A DNA stretch of 64,000 nt from Neoarius graeffei (GCF_027579695.1 NC_083590.1:20590610-20654609), one strand, 5' to 3'; shown: positions 1 to 11,753, numbered from the stretch's first letter. Numbers and translations are program-made. Notes: generated from the letters alone by a model not told the origin.

Positions 1-110
1 ATTGAAACATCATTGCGGGTCACGCGTTCACGGCCAGCGAACGTGCGTGAGCGAATTGCTTCGCGCACTGCATCCTCTCACAATTTCCCCCGGGGAATTG
101 TCCGGTCTAG

Positions 111-1999
111 TGTTATATTTGTTACTCTTCCTACACAAATTTTGATTTCGAGTAACACAATAACCGTACGTCGCACACAGACAAACAATGTATCAAAACG
201 TGCGGTTCGATCGGACTCGCTATGCTATTACTTTTCTCTATAGAATACGATTTTTTCGCGACGTAGTCGCGAAAAAATCGTCCAAAAAAACCCCATTCAT
301 TTCTATGGAATTAATTGAAAAAAAAGCACTTTTTCAAACATCCGCTGCTCTGGCATGCTTTCACCTAGAGACGTGATTCAAACTCTAAAACGTAGGAAAA
401 CTTCTCCTCTGTGGATCTGGCATTCAACTTTTCTGCTAGGTTCTACACTTTCGGATCAGTCCCGGGTCAAACGCCATGTGGGTTCCGGGAGAAAATCCGG
501 CTTTTGAATGGGTGTCTATTGCGTTACACACCAGTGGACCTCCTTAAGCTCAGAGTGGAGAGAGGTTCAAAAAAAAGGTCAAACTTTCTCGCTTAAACTC
601 TGTTTTCAGCCACAAATTTCACTCTACAGACATGATTTTCTCAAAAGTAGTAGGAAAACTTGTCCTGATTCACACAATGTGTCTACCTAAACGATAGGAT
701 TTACTGTTTTTGAATGACAAGCCTCAAAGTGAGGAGAGCACAGGTGAGCGGCCTCATTGACTCCCATTATAAACGTTGCTGAAAAGTCACTCGTTTTTAA
801 CTCCCTGTAGCGTCCTCATTTTTAACAATACAGACAAAAAAATTACATCAGTCTATTCAGGAGACCCTTCTAGCGCTCACTGTGAAAGAATTTTGTGAAT
901 AGCTGCTTTCGTTGTCAAGTTATTTGTGATTGTTCGAGGCCTACTCCTTAGCAAAACACAGCAGACAGACACCTGACAAAATCTTGTCTGTGTCTCTTAA
1001 CTCTCCTGTTCAGGCCCATCACCATGCCAATTGGGGCCAGTGACGGGGCAGAGGGAAAAGCTGTCTCAAGCACACACAAATCATGCTCAAAATTTCAAAC
1101 TTAAACTGTTTTCAGCCACAAATTTCACACTACAGACATAATTTTCTCAAAAGTAGTGGTCACACTTGTCCCAAAAAAACCCCATTCATTTGGAATTAAT
1201 TGGAAAAAAAAGCACTTTTTCAAACATCCACTGCTCTGGCATGCTTTCACCTAGAGACGTGATTCAAACTCTAAAACGTAGGAAAACTTCTCCTCTGTGG
1301 ATCTGGCATTCAACTTTTCTGCTAGGTTCTACACTTTTGGATCAGTCCCGGCTCAAACGCCATGTGGGTTGTGGGAGAAAATCGGGCTTTTGAATGGGTG
1401 TCTATTGCGTTACACACCAGTGAAGGTCGTTAAGCTTAGAGTGTAGACAGCTTGGAAAAAAAGCTCAAACTTTCTCGCTTAAACTGTGTTTTCATCCACA
1501 AATTTCACTCTACAGACATGATTTTCTCAAAAGTAGTAGGAAAACTTGTCCTGATTCACACAATGTGTCTATCTAAATGATAGGATTTACAATTTTTGAA
1601 TGAGAAGCCTCAAAGTGAGAAGAGGGCAGCCAAATGGCCTCACCTTAGCCGCCCACTTTATTAGGAACACTTCTGTTCGTACATACAAACTACAACCACT
1701 CTTCTTAGAGTTTATTTTATTTTTAAAAGGGACAGTGCACAAATTAAACATTATCCTTGTGGTAAGGACAGATGTCTGTCCCAGGTTATAGCAGTACATG
1801 CTAATTTCCGCCTGTAGTCACTTTGTTTATACTGTTGAATAGCTCTTCTTCATGACGGCTGCTGTCTCAAGCACACACATAATCATTGCATTGAAACATC
1901 ATTGCGGGTCACACGTTCACGGCCAGCAAACATGCGTGAGCGAATTGCTTCGCGCACTGCATCCTCTCACAATTTCCCCCGGGGAATTGTCCGGTCTAG
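111..1999 (+). repeat. Array unit 1 (1889 bp)
   Basis: Complete unit between two CTAG termini. It starts with a block rich in CpG (CGTACGTCGCACAC near 165), then a perfect hairpin at about 249-279 (GATTTTTTCGCGAC, GTA loop, GTCGCGAAAAAATC). It contains two copies of the segment with CTAGAGACGTGATTCAAACT (near 367 and 1250), so the unit is itself partly duplicated. The last part carries ACTTTATTAGGAACACTT and the conserved 3' block. Confidence 0.75.
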
Positions 2000-3754
2000 T
2001 GTTATATTTGTTACTCTTCCTACACAAATTTTGATTTCGAGTAACACAATAACCGTACGTCGCACACAGACAAACAATGTATCAAAACGTGCGGCTCGAT
2101 CGGACTCGCTATGCTATTACTTTTCTCTACAGAATACGATTTTTTCGCGACGTAGTCGCGAAAAAATCGTCCAAAAAAACCCCATTCATTTCTATGGAAT
2201 TAATTTGAAAAAAGCACTTTTTCAACGTTTTTCAAACATCCGCTGCTCTGGCATGCTTTAACCTAGAGACGTGATTCAAACTCTAAAACGTAGGAAAACT
2301 TCTCCTCTGTGGATCTGGCATTCAACTTTTCTGCTAGGTTTTACACTTTCGGATCAGGCCCGGTTCAAACGCCATGTGGTTTCTGGGAGAAAATCCGGCT
2401 TTTGAATGGGTGTCTATTGCGTTACACACCAGTGCGCCTCGTTAACTCAGAGTGTAGGCGGCTTCAAAAAAAAGCTCAAAATTTCTCACTTAAACTGTGT
2501 TTTCATCCACAAATTTCACTCTACAGACATGATTTTCTCAAAAGTAGTAGGAAAACTTGTCCTGATTCACACAATGTGTCTACCTAAACGATAGGATTTA
2601 CGGTTTTTGAATGACAAGCCTCAAAGTGAGGAGAGCACAGGTGAGCGGCCTCATTGACTCCCAGTATAAACGTTGCTGAAAAGTCACTCGTTTTTAACTC
2701 CCTGTAGCGTCCTCATTTTTAACAATACAAACAAAAAAATACATCATTTTATTCAGGAGACCCTTCTAGCGCTCACTGTGAAAGAATTTTGTGAATAGCT
2801 GCTTTCGTTGTCGAGTTATTTGTGATTGTTCGAGGCCTACTCCTTAGCAAAACAGCAGACACCTGACGAAATCTTGTGTGTGTGCTTAACTCTCCTGTTC
2901 AGGCCCGTCACCATGCCAATTGGGGCCAGTGACGGGGCAGAGGGAAAAGCTGTCTCAAGCACACACACATCATGCTCAAAATTTCAAACTTAAACTGTTT
3001 TCAGCCACAAATTTCACTCTACAGACATGATTTTCTCAAAAGTAGTAGGAAAACTTGTCCTGATTCACACAATGTGTCTACCTAAACGATAGGATTTACG
3101 GTTTTTGAATGACAAGCCTCAAAGTGAGGAGAGCACAGGTGAGCGGCCTCATTGACTCCCATTATAAACGTTGCTGAAAAGTCACTCGTTTTTAACTCCC
3201 TGTAGCGTCCTCATTTTTAACAATACAGACAAAAAAATTACATCAGTCTATTCAGGAGACCCTTCTAGCGCTCAGTGTGAAAGAATTTTGTGAATAGCTG
3301 CTTCCGTTGTCGAGTTATTTGTCATTGTTCGAGGCCTGGTCCTTCATAAAAAAAACAGTAGAAAACTCCAGCCCTTGTGTGTCAGCCTCACCTTAGCCGC
3401 CCACTTTATTAGGAACACTTCTGTTCGTACATACAAACTACAAACACTCTTCTTAGAGTTTAGAGTTTATTTTATTTTTAAAAGGGACAGTGCACGAATT
3501 AAACATTATCCTTGTGGTAAGGACAGATGTCTGTCCCAGGTTATAGCGGTACATGCTAATTTCCGCCTGTAGTCACTTTGGAAATACTCTTGAATAGCTC
3601 TTCTTCATGACGGCTGCTGTCTCAAGCACACACATAATCATTGCATTGAAACATCATTGCGGGTCACGCATTCATGGCCAGCGAACATGCGTGACCGAAT
3701 TGCTTCGCGCACTGCATCCTCTCACAATTTCCCCCGGGGAATTGTCCGGTCTAG
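2000..3754 (+). repeat. Array unit 2 (1755 bp)
   Basis: Same order of blocks as unit 1, including the CGCGACGTAGTCGCG hairpin near 2140-2170. The segment starting CCACAAATTTCACTCTACAG is present twice (near 2508 and 3006), which accounts for its length relative to the shorter unit 3. Confidence 0.75.
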
Positions 3755-5012
3755 TGTTATATTTGTTACTCTTCCTACACAAATTTTGATTTCGAGTAAC
3801 ACAATAACCGTACGTCGCACACAGACAAACAATGTATCAAAACGTGCGGCTCGATCGGACTCGCTATGCTATTACTTTTCTCTATAGAATACGATTTTTT
3901 CGCGACGTAGTCGCGAAAAAATCGCCCCAAAAAATCCCATTCATTTCTATGGAATTAATTGAAAAAAAAGCACTTTTTCAACGTTTTTCAAACATCCGCT
4001 GCTCTGGCATGCTTTAACCTAGAGACGTGATTCAAACTCTAAAACGTAGGAAAACTTCTCCTCTGTGGATCTGGCATTCAACTTTTCTGCTAGGTTCTAC
4101 ACTTTCGGATCAGGCCCGGTTCAAACGCCATGTGGTTTCTGGGAGAAAATCCGGCTTTTGAATGGGTGTCTATTGCGTTACACACCAGTGGACCTCGTTA
4201 AGGTCAGAGTGGAGAGAGGTTCAAAAAAAAGGTCAAACTTTCTCGCTTAAACCGTGTTTTCAGCCACAAATTTCACTCTACAGACATGATTTTCTCAAAA
4301 GTAGTAGGAAAACTTGTCCTGATTCACACAATGTGTCTACCTAAACGATAGGATTTACGGTTTTTGAATGACAAGCCTCAAAGTGAGGAGAGCACAGGTG
4401 AGCGGCCTCATTGACTCCCAGTATAAACGTTGCTGAAAAGTCACTCGTTTTTAACTCCCTGTAGCGTCCTCATTTTTAACAATACAAACAAAAAAATACA
4501 TCATTTTATTCAGGAGACCCTTCTAGCGCTCACTGTGAAAGAATTTTGTGAATAGCTGCTTCCGTTGTCGAGTTATTTGTCATTGTTCGAGGCCTGGTCC
4601 TTCATAAAAAAAACAGTAGAAAACTCCAGCCCTTGTGTGTCAGCCTCACCTTAGCCGCCCACTTTATTAGGAACACTTCTGTTCGTACATACAAACTACA
4701 AACACTCTTCTTAGAGTTTAGAGTTTATTTTATTTTTAAAAGGGACAGTGCACAAATTAAACATTATCCTTGTGTTAAGGACAGATGTCTGTCCCAGGTT
4801 ATAGCAGTACATGCTAATTTCCGCCTGTAGTCACTTTGGTCATAGTCTTGAATAGCTCTTCTTCATGACGGCTGCTGTCTCAAGCACACACACAATCATT
4901 GCATTGAAACATCATTGCGGGTCACACATTCACGGCCAGCGAACGTGCGTGAGCGAATTGCTTCGCGCACTGCATCCTCTCACAATTTCCCCCGGGGAAT
5001 TGTCCGGTCTAG
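3755..5012 (+). repeat. Array unit 3, shortest complete unit (1258 bp)
   Basis: Carries each block once and is therefore the best estimate of the basic monomer: CpG-rich start, CGCGA hairpin near 3895-3923, middle segment, the sub-repeat beginning TTCAGGAGACCC near 4510, the ACTTTATTAGGAACAC segment near 4660, and the CTAG terminus at 5009-5012. Confidence 0.75.
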
Positions 5013-5021
5013 TTAGGATGC

Positions 5022-5088
5022 AGTGCTGCAGCACAGCAACCTATGGGCTCCCCTAGGGGAGCCCATAGGTTGCAGTGCAAAGCACTGC
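5022..5088. repeat. GC-rich palindrome at the start of array unit 4
   Basis: Two nested inverted repeats: GCAACCTATGGGCTCCC with GGGAGCCCATAGGTTGC around a central CTAG-containing core, flanked by GCAGTGCT and AGCACTGC. It is present only in unit 4. It could be the true 5' end of the element that other units have lost, or a separate insertion. Confidence 0.7.
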
Positions 5089-5876
5089 AACTATTGTTCT
5101 TCTACGTGTTTCTTTTTATTATTATTTTTATTTTTATTATTCCTACGCAAATTTTGATTTCGAATAACTCAATAACCGTACGTCGCACACAGACAAACAA
5201 TATATCAAAACGTGCGGCTCGATCGGACTCGCTATGCTATTACTTTTCTCTATAGATTGCGATTTTTTCGCGACGTAGTCGCGAAAAAATCGCCCAAAAA
5301 AACCCCATTCATTTCTATGGAATTAATTGAAAAAAAAGCACTTTTTCAACGTTTTTCAAACATCCGCTGCTCTGGCATGCTTTCACCTAGAGACGTGATT
5401 CAAACTCTAAAACGTAGGAAAACTTCTCCTCTGTGGATCTGGCATTAAACTTTTCTGCTAGGTTCTACACTTTCGGATCAGTCCCGGCTCAACCGCCATG
5501 TGGTTTCTGGGAGAAAATCCGGCTTTTGAATGGGTGTCTATTGCGTTACACACCAGTGAAGGTCATTATCTTAGAGTGTAGACAGTTTGAAAAAAAAGGT
5601 CAAACTTTCTCGCTTAAACTCTGTTTTCAGCCACAAATTTCACTCTACAGACATGATTTTCTCAAAAGTAGTAGGAAAACTTGTCCTGATTCACACAATG
5701 TGTCTACCTAAACGATAGGATTTACGGTTTTTGAATGACAAGCCTCAAAGTGAGGAGAGCACAGGTGAGCGGCCTCATTGACTCCCAGTATAAACGTTGC
5801 TGAAAAGTCACTCGTTTTTAACTCCCTGTAGCGTCCTCATTTTTAACAATACAAACAAAAAAATACATCATTTTAT

Positions 5877-6905
5877 TCAGGAGACCCTTCTAGCGCTCAC
5901 TGTGAAAGAATTTTGTGAATAGCTGCTTCCGTTGTCGAGTTATTTGTCATTGTTCGAGGTCTGGTCTGTAGTAAAACACAGCCCAAAATTCAAGACCTTG
6001 TGTGTTTTAGCTCATTGACATGCATTATAAACGGGATAGAAAAGTCACTCGTTTTTAAATCGCTCTAGTGTCGTTATTTTTAAGAGTACAAACAAAAAAA
6101 TACATAATTTTATTCAGGAGACCCTTCTAGCGCTCACTGTGAAAGAATTTTGTGAATAGCTGCTTCCGTTGTCGAGTTATTTGTCATTGTTCGAGGTCTG
6201 GTCTGTAGTAAAACACAGCACAATATTCAAGACCTTGTGTTTCTTAGCTCATTGACTCACATTATAAACGTGAGTGAAAAGTCACTCGTTTTTAAATCGC
6301 TCTAGTGTCGTTATTTTTAAGAGTACAAACAAAAAAATACATCATTTTATTCAGGAGACCCTTCTAGCGCTCAGTGTGAAAGAATTTTGTGAATAGCTGC
6401 TTCCGTTGTCGAGTTATTTGTCATTGTTCGAGGTCTGGTCCGTAGTAAAACACAGCACAATATTCAAGACCTTGTGTGTCTTAGGTCATTGACACACATT
6501 ATAAACATGAGTGAAAAGTCACTCGTTTTTAAATCGCTCTAGTGTCGTTATTTTAAAGAGTACAAACAAAAAAATACATCATTTTATTCAGGAGACCCTT
6601 CTAGCGCTCAGTGTGAAAGAATTTTGTGAATAGCTGCTTCCGTTGTCGAGTTATTTGTCATTGTTCGAGGTCTGGTCCGTAGTAAAACACAGCACAATAT
6701 TCAAGACCTTGTGTTTCTTAGCTCATTGACTCACATTATAAACGTGAGTGAAAAGTCACTCGTATTTAAATCGCTCTAGTGTCGTTATTTTTAAGAGTAC
6801 AAACAAAAAATTACATCATTTTATTCAGGAGACCTTTCTAGCGCTCACTGTGAAAGAATTTTGTGAATAGCTGCTTCCGTTGTCGAGTTATTTGTCATTG
6901 TTCGA
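5877..6905 (+). repeat. Five tandem copies of a ~237-bp sub-repeat
   Basis: Copies begin with TTCAGGAGACC at about 5877, 6114, 6351, 6588 and 6824. Each contains AGCGCTCA(C/G)TGTGAAAG, GTTGTCGAGTTATTTGTCAT and AAAAGTCACTCG. The last copy runs into the ACTTTATTAGGAACAC segment. Copies differ by a few per cent, so the amplification is fairly recent. Confidence 0.85.
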
Positions 6906-7327
6906 GGCCTGGTCCTTCATAAAAAAAACAGTAGAAAACTCCAGCCCTTGTGTGTCAGCCTCACCTTAGCCGCCCACTTTATTAGGAACACTTCTGTTCG
7001 TACATACAAACTACAAACACTCTTCTTAGAGTTTAGAGTTTATTTTATTTTTAAAAGTGACAGTGCACAAATTAAACATTATCCTTGTGTTAAGGACAGA
7101 TGTCTGTCCCAGGTTATAGCAGTACATGCTAATTTCCGCCTGTAGTCACTTTGGTCATACTCTTGAATAGGTCTTCTTCATGATGGCTGCTGTCTCGAGC
7201 ACACACACGATCATTGCATTGAAACATCATTGCGGGTCACACGTTCACGGCCAGCAAACATGCGTGAGCGAATTGCTTCGCGCACTGCATCCTCTCACAA
7301 TTTCCCCCGGGGAATTGTCCGGTCTAG

Positions 7328-8820
7328 TTCTTCTTCTTCTTATTCCTACGCAAATTTCGATTTCGATTAACTCAATAACCGTACGTCGCACACAGACAAA
7401 CAATATATCAAAACGTGCGGCTCGATCGGACTCGCTATGCTATTACTTTTCTCTACAGAATACGATTTTTTCGCGACGTAGTCGCGAAAAAATCGTCCAA
7501 AAAAACCCCATTCATTTCTATGGAATTAACTGAAAAAAAAGCACTTTTTCAACGTTTTTCAAACGTCCGCTGCTCTGGCATGCTTTCACCTAGAGACGTG
7601 ATTCAAACTCTAAAACGTAGGAAAACTTCTCCTCTGTGGATCTGGCATTCAACTTTTCTGCTAGGTTCTACACTTTCGGATCAGTCCCGGGTCAAACGCC
7701 ATGTGGTTTCTGGGAGAAAATCCGGCTTTTGAATGGGTGTCTATTGCGTTACACACCAGTGGACCTCGTTAAGCTCAGAGTGGAGAGAGGTTCAAAAAAA
7801 AGGTCAAACTTTCTCGCTTAAACTCTGTTTTCAGCCACAAATTTCACTCTACAGACATGATTTTCTCAAAAGTAGTAGGAAAACTTGTCCTGATTCACAC
7901 AATGTGTCTACCTAAACGATAGGATTTACGGTTTTTGAATGACAAGCGTCAAACTGAGGACAGGGCAGCTGACAGGCTTCATTGAAACCCATTGTAAACG
8001 TGAGAGAAAAGTCACTCGTTTTTAAATCGCTCTAGTGTCGTTATTTTTAAGAGTACAAACAAAAAAATACATAATTTTATTCAGGAGACCCTTCTAGCGC
8101 TCACTGTGAAAGAATTTTGTGAATAGCTGCTTCCGTTGTCGAGTTATTTGTCATTGTTTGAGGTCTGGTCCGTAGTAAAACACAGCACAAAATTCAAGAC
8201 CTTGTGTGTGTTAGCTCATTGACATGCATTATAAACGGGATAGAAAAGTCACTCGTTTTTAAATCGCTCTAGTGTCGTTATTTTTAAGACTACAAACAAA
8301 AAAATACATCATTTTATTCAGGAGACCCTTCTAGCGCTCACTGTGAAAGAATTTTGTGAATAGCTGCTTCCGTTGTCGAGTTATTTGTCATTGTTCGAGG
8401 CCTGGTCCTTCATAAAAAAAACAGTAGAAAACTCCAGCCCTTGTGTGTCTTAGCCTCACCTTAGCCGCCCACTTTATTAGGAACACTTCTGTTCGTACAT
8501 ACAAACTACAAACACTCTTCTTAGAGTTTAGAGTTTATTTTATTTTTAAAATGGACAGTGCACAAATTAAACATTATCCTTGTGGTAAGGACAGATGTCT
8601 GTCCCAGGTTATAGCAGTACATGCTAATTTCCGCCTGTAGTCACTTTGGTTATACTCCTGAATAGCTCTTATTCATGACGGCTGCTGTCTCGAGCACACA
8701 CAATCATTGCATTGAAACATCATTGCGGGTCACACATTCACGGCCAGCAAACATGCGTGACCGAATTGCTTCGCGCACTGCATCCTCTCACAATTTCCCC
8801 CGGGGAATTGTCCGGTCTAG
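7328..8820 (+). repeat. Array unit 5, last unit (1493 bp)
   Basis: Begins with TTCTTCTTCTTATTCC instead of the GTTATATTTGTTAC found in units 1-3, so the junction after CTAG is not uniform. It has two copies of the central sub-repeat (near 8085 and 8325). Its CTAG at 8817-8820 is the boundary of the array. Confidence 0.75.
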
Positions 8821-9579
8821 TGAAATACTACTGAACTCTGAGTCTGAAATATTCAATATATAATCAACATAAAAATAAATATGAAATAAATATATTAGTG
8901 CTGCAAACACACTAGTAACACAGGACGTACTAGCAACATAAAAAAATAGTTAAACTTAAAGCACACTAATGTTTACATTATTTCACAGTTTGGCATGTTT
9001 TACTCTTAATGACTTAAAGTGCTGATGACACGAACATGACTCTATGCAATTTCTTAAATAAACTATACAACATGGCAAACATGTTAGATTTCTGTTATAA
9101 TTACGTGAAAAGAAGCTGTTGTTACGCAAATATCCAACTTTTAATTGCACAGCGCAAGAAAACTGGGTCCGTGGCTCGCGGCCATGCTGTGACGTCAGCG
9201 GAAGAACACGCTGCGGTTCACTGGCTGTTCTACTCTGGTTCTACTCAATGGAAATGGTGCATGAAAACGCCGGTGAACTCTCTAGTGCTAGCTCTTCCTC
9301 TTCTGGGAGTCTAGAATTGTGTTGATCTCTTCCGAATAGAATCTATGATAGCCTACCCTCTTTACCCTTTGCCTCTCGTTGCTAGGCGGCAGTTACATGA
9401 AAGCCGCAAGCTTTCACAAGCAAATACATGACTGATATCACGCCGACTTTATGATTACATTTATGATTATCATGTAGAATCTATAGCTCTACGTACCTTT
9501 ATCTTATGTCGTTTCACAACACATGTTCTGACAGGAGGACTGTCTTTGGATCCGGCATAGCTACTAGTAGACCCCCTCC
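8821..9579. other. Unassigned sequence right of the array
   Basis: AT-rich at first (8830-9060), then more balanced. A perfect CRE-type palindrome TGACGTCA lies at 9190-9197, but no gene is recognisable beside it. Open frames of 68-92 codons between 9036 and 9325 resemble nothing I know. Origin uncertain. Confidence 0.4.
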
Positions 9580-9808
9580 GGAATACTGGCAGTGTTGACA
9601 GATTGGGAGGTTTCCCGCCCAGTTGGGTGGTTTCAAGTGCATTTTGGTGGGTTTTGAACATATTTTGGGCTGGAAAATGTCAGCAGTATCTGACAGATAC
9701 TGCTGACGTTTTCCAGCCCAAAATATGTTCAAAACCCACCAAAAAATGCACTTGAATCCGCCCAACTGGGCGGGAAACCTCCCAATCTGTCAACACTGCC
9801 AGTATTCC
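9580..9808. mobile_element. Foldback hAT-type MITE, nearly perfect hairpin
   Basis: Two arms of about 114 bp are inverted copies with a single base (9693) between them. The centre reads GTCAGCAGTATCTG, A, CAGATACTGCTGAC. Each arm contains the terminal sequence CAGTGTTG(A/C)CAGATTGGG. The related copy at 11754-11845 has the same ends and an 8-bp target duplication, which points to the hAT superfamily. A further end, CCCAATCTGGCAACACTG, follows at 9809-9827. Non-coding. Confidence 0.85.
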
Positions 9809-9827
9809 TCCCAATCTGGCAACACTG

Positions 9828-10094
9828 TGTAGGCACTGCTGATGGTAGTAACACACGTTTGTGCTGAACTGAACACCCAAGAGATTCTTTTAAGCTGGGA
9901 AGAGTGTCAAAACAATCCAAATCGAAGTGTTCAGAGCACAGGATGGATGTTGGTGAGGGCTCCCACTTGTCACGAGTGCGCCTGACTTGCTTCACCCACT
10001 TCGCATGCAGCTCGGGATCTCTGGGAAACTTGAATAAACTTACCCCATCCTTGTGGGTTTTGGAGCAAAAGCTGGCAACACAACGCGAAGGCAT
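9828..10094 (-). CDS. THAP zinc-finger domain exon (partial gene or transposon relic)
   Basis: The minus-strand frame starts at ATG 10094 and encodes a complete THAP domain of 89 residues. Visible elements are C5 and C10 of the C2CH zinc site, FPRDP at 23-27, Trp33, C53-x2-H56 in the stretch CSEHF, and the closing AVPT motif at 86-89. THAP domains bind DNA in host regulators (THAP1-THAP11) and in P-element-type transposases. No stop or frameshift interrupts it. Directly after AVPT the frame runs into the end of a hAT-type MITE, so the downstream gene is missing or displaced. A poly(A)/AT run sits just upstream of the ATG. It may be the first exon of a transposon gene or of a host gene; I cannot say which. 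Confidence 0.7.
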
Positions 10095-11106
10095 AAAAAA
10101 AAAATATATATAAAATAATGTATAATAAAAATACTAATAATGACAAACTGAACACCTGTCGCATCAACAACAAACTGGTAAGTTAGGAGGAAGGTTCTTT
10201 CGCTGATGTCATATAGCTCCTCCTCCTTTTTCGTCTCCTGGGTGCTGCAGCCCCGTCAAATTTGCCCAAATAGCCGCGTTTATCATCATAACTTGTAAAA
10301 TAGGCGCCTTCGTGAATTAATATATGGATCATCCGGAATTACTTTTTATGTTATAAAACATCGCCAAAGGTGTCAAAAACGTGTCATCGGCACTTTAAAC
10401 GTATTAAAATGAATAATCAATAGACTAACAGAGTGCAAGAAGACTTCCATGATGTGACAACTTCAGATAGTTACTTCAAAATGGCAAAATACATGTTCAA
10501 GTTATACAGTTTCACTGTGGAACTTCCATGCCTTGAACTTTCACACGTTTCTGTTTCAACAATATAAAACTCCGTCTCCCAGCATGCTGTGCAGGAAACC
10601 GGAAATAGGAACTGCAGAGGTCTAGCATCGGTCTCTGGTTCACAATCAAATCAAACATGTATACATCGCGAAAACGAATGGACATGGGATGGCAATGTTA
10701 TAATACGTTCACAGGTTAGTTTTGCGTCCTCTTTTTGTTAACTTTTCACTTAGATTGTCCGTTACTACAGTTTACATCGGAACATAGCGGTCACCAGCGT
10801 TAAGGGGGCTTACATAGTCGACGCATTCCCGATGCAGTCGCGGCCACAAGGCTACGCATCGCAACGTTTCGTTTCGAGAGGAATTCTACAACTACGATGC
10901 AGCTGAAATGCTATTCGTTTTTCCTTTCGCTAAATGAAGCAACACATCACAGATTACAACTATCATGAGAGCAAATATACAACTTTAGGACACTGAAATG
11001 TAAGAATTGAAGCCTTACCTGTAGGCTATCTCTGCTGACTCCCGAAACGTTTGTTGGCTTGGGTCTTTTGCACGCCGCGTTCTACGTAGCTGTCATGCCT
11101 GACTTT
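10095..11106. other. Unassigned, about 1 kb
   Basis: No gene recognised. A short open stretch from ATG 10657 to 10714 ends at a splice-donor-like CAG|GTTAGT and could be a tiny first exon, but nothing supports it further. CpG-rich patches occur near 10780-10920. Confidence 0.35.
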
Positions 11107-11212
11107 AAATCGGCGCGACCAAATAAGAAAATCGGCCGATGCCGATTCATTAAAAAATGGCAAAAATCGGCCGATTAAATCGGCCGGCCGATAGATCGGT
11201 CAACCTCTACCT
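11107..11212. mobile_element. Fragment of a transposon terminus rich in ATCGGCCGAT
   Basis: The repeated motif ATCGGCC/GGCCGAT ends in GGTCAACCTCT. A terminus of the form AGAGGTTGACCGAT followed by GGCCGAT repeats is known from vertebrate DNA transposons, probably hAT. Only one end is visible here. Confidence 0.45.
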
Positions 11213-11745
11213 GTCATACCAGCTGGTTGTGGTTTCCAGAGACTTCACCAATTTCTGTTAGCAGCTAGCACTGCAGATCCCAATAAGGCTCAAGCTAGCC
11301 TACAACCAGATTGAACTACAAATGAAATAAACGAGTGAATTCACGAATGATCAAACTGATAGAATGGATGAAAGTTAACGGAGCACAACGAGTAATATTC
11401 ACATTTATTTACAGAGTAACGTACAGAGACATCAATGAGAAGAAACGTTTATATGAAAAGAAATTTGGACAGCACTTTGGCACACGACTGCACTTTCTCG
11501 ACATCCGCTAGGGACTGACTGATCATACTTCCGTGTTCCTCGCCGAAGTACCGCCCTCCTCATGTCTTTCAAACACTACCTCCAATAATCCTTTATCAGC
11601 CTGGCTTCTTGTCCCTCCCACTGTCTCGTTTAGTCCCAGAGAAGCCCGGCTTCCCTGGAAGTGACGATTTTGTTGATTTTAACCAATAACAACTAGCCGA
11701 AATTGGCTGTTCAGAGCCGTCTCGTAGACTGCAACGGATACCCGG
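11213..11745. other. Unassigned, about 530 bp
   Basis: No gene or repeat end identified. It includes a small inverted motif around GAAGCCCGGCTTCCC at 11641-11657, related to GGAAGCTCGGCTTCCC at 12064-12079. Confidence 0.35.
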
Positions 11746-11753
11746 CTGCCAGT

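Larger units (their letters stand above)
5013..7327 (+). repeat. Array unit 4, longest unit (2315 bp), with extra 5' palindrome
   Basis: Differs from the others in two ways. Directly after the preceding CTAG it has an additional GC-rich palindromic stretch (5013-5090) and a T-rich run. Its central sub-repeat is amplified to five tandem copies at 5877-6905. The rest matches the monomer. Confidence 0.75.
1..8820 (+). repeat. Tandem array of Helitron-like units (right end of array)
   Basis: Five complete units and the end of a sixth run head to tail. Every unit finishes with the same 110-bp block, whose last part can fold (ACAATTTCCCC / GGGGAATTGT) and is followed by CCGGT and then CTAG|T. These termini lie at 110, 1999, 3754, 5012, 7327 and 8820, giving unit lengths of 1889, 1755, 1258, 2315 and 1493 bp. 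A hairpin a few bases before CTRR with T following is the classical Helitron 3' end (family knowledge). The array stops exactly at CTAG at 8820, where unrelated DNA starts. No Rep/helicase coding is visible, so the units would be non-autonomous. The many 60-120-codon open frames inside are not conserved as proteins. The left edge lies outside the window. The array character is certain; the Helitron class is inferred. Confidence 0.8.

Noticed and set aside
5877-6905. CRISPR-like array
   Set aside because: Repeats are ~237 bp with no unique spacers; they are internal modules of a eukaryotic repeat unit.
13-8863. Conserved 60-120-codon frames recurring in each array unit
   Set aside because: Frames shift and stop differently between units; similarity is at DNA level only.
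9190-9197. TGACGTCA as a cAMP-response promoter
   Set aside because: A single 8-bp match without any gene next to it; noted only in the region description.
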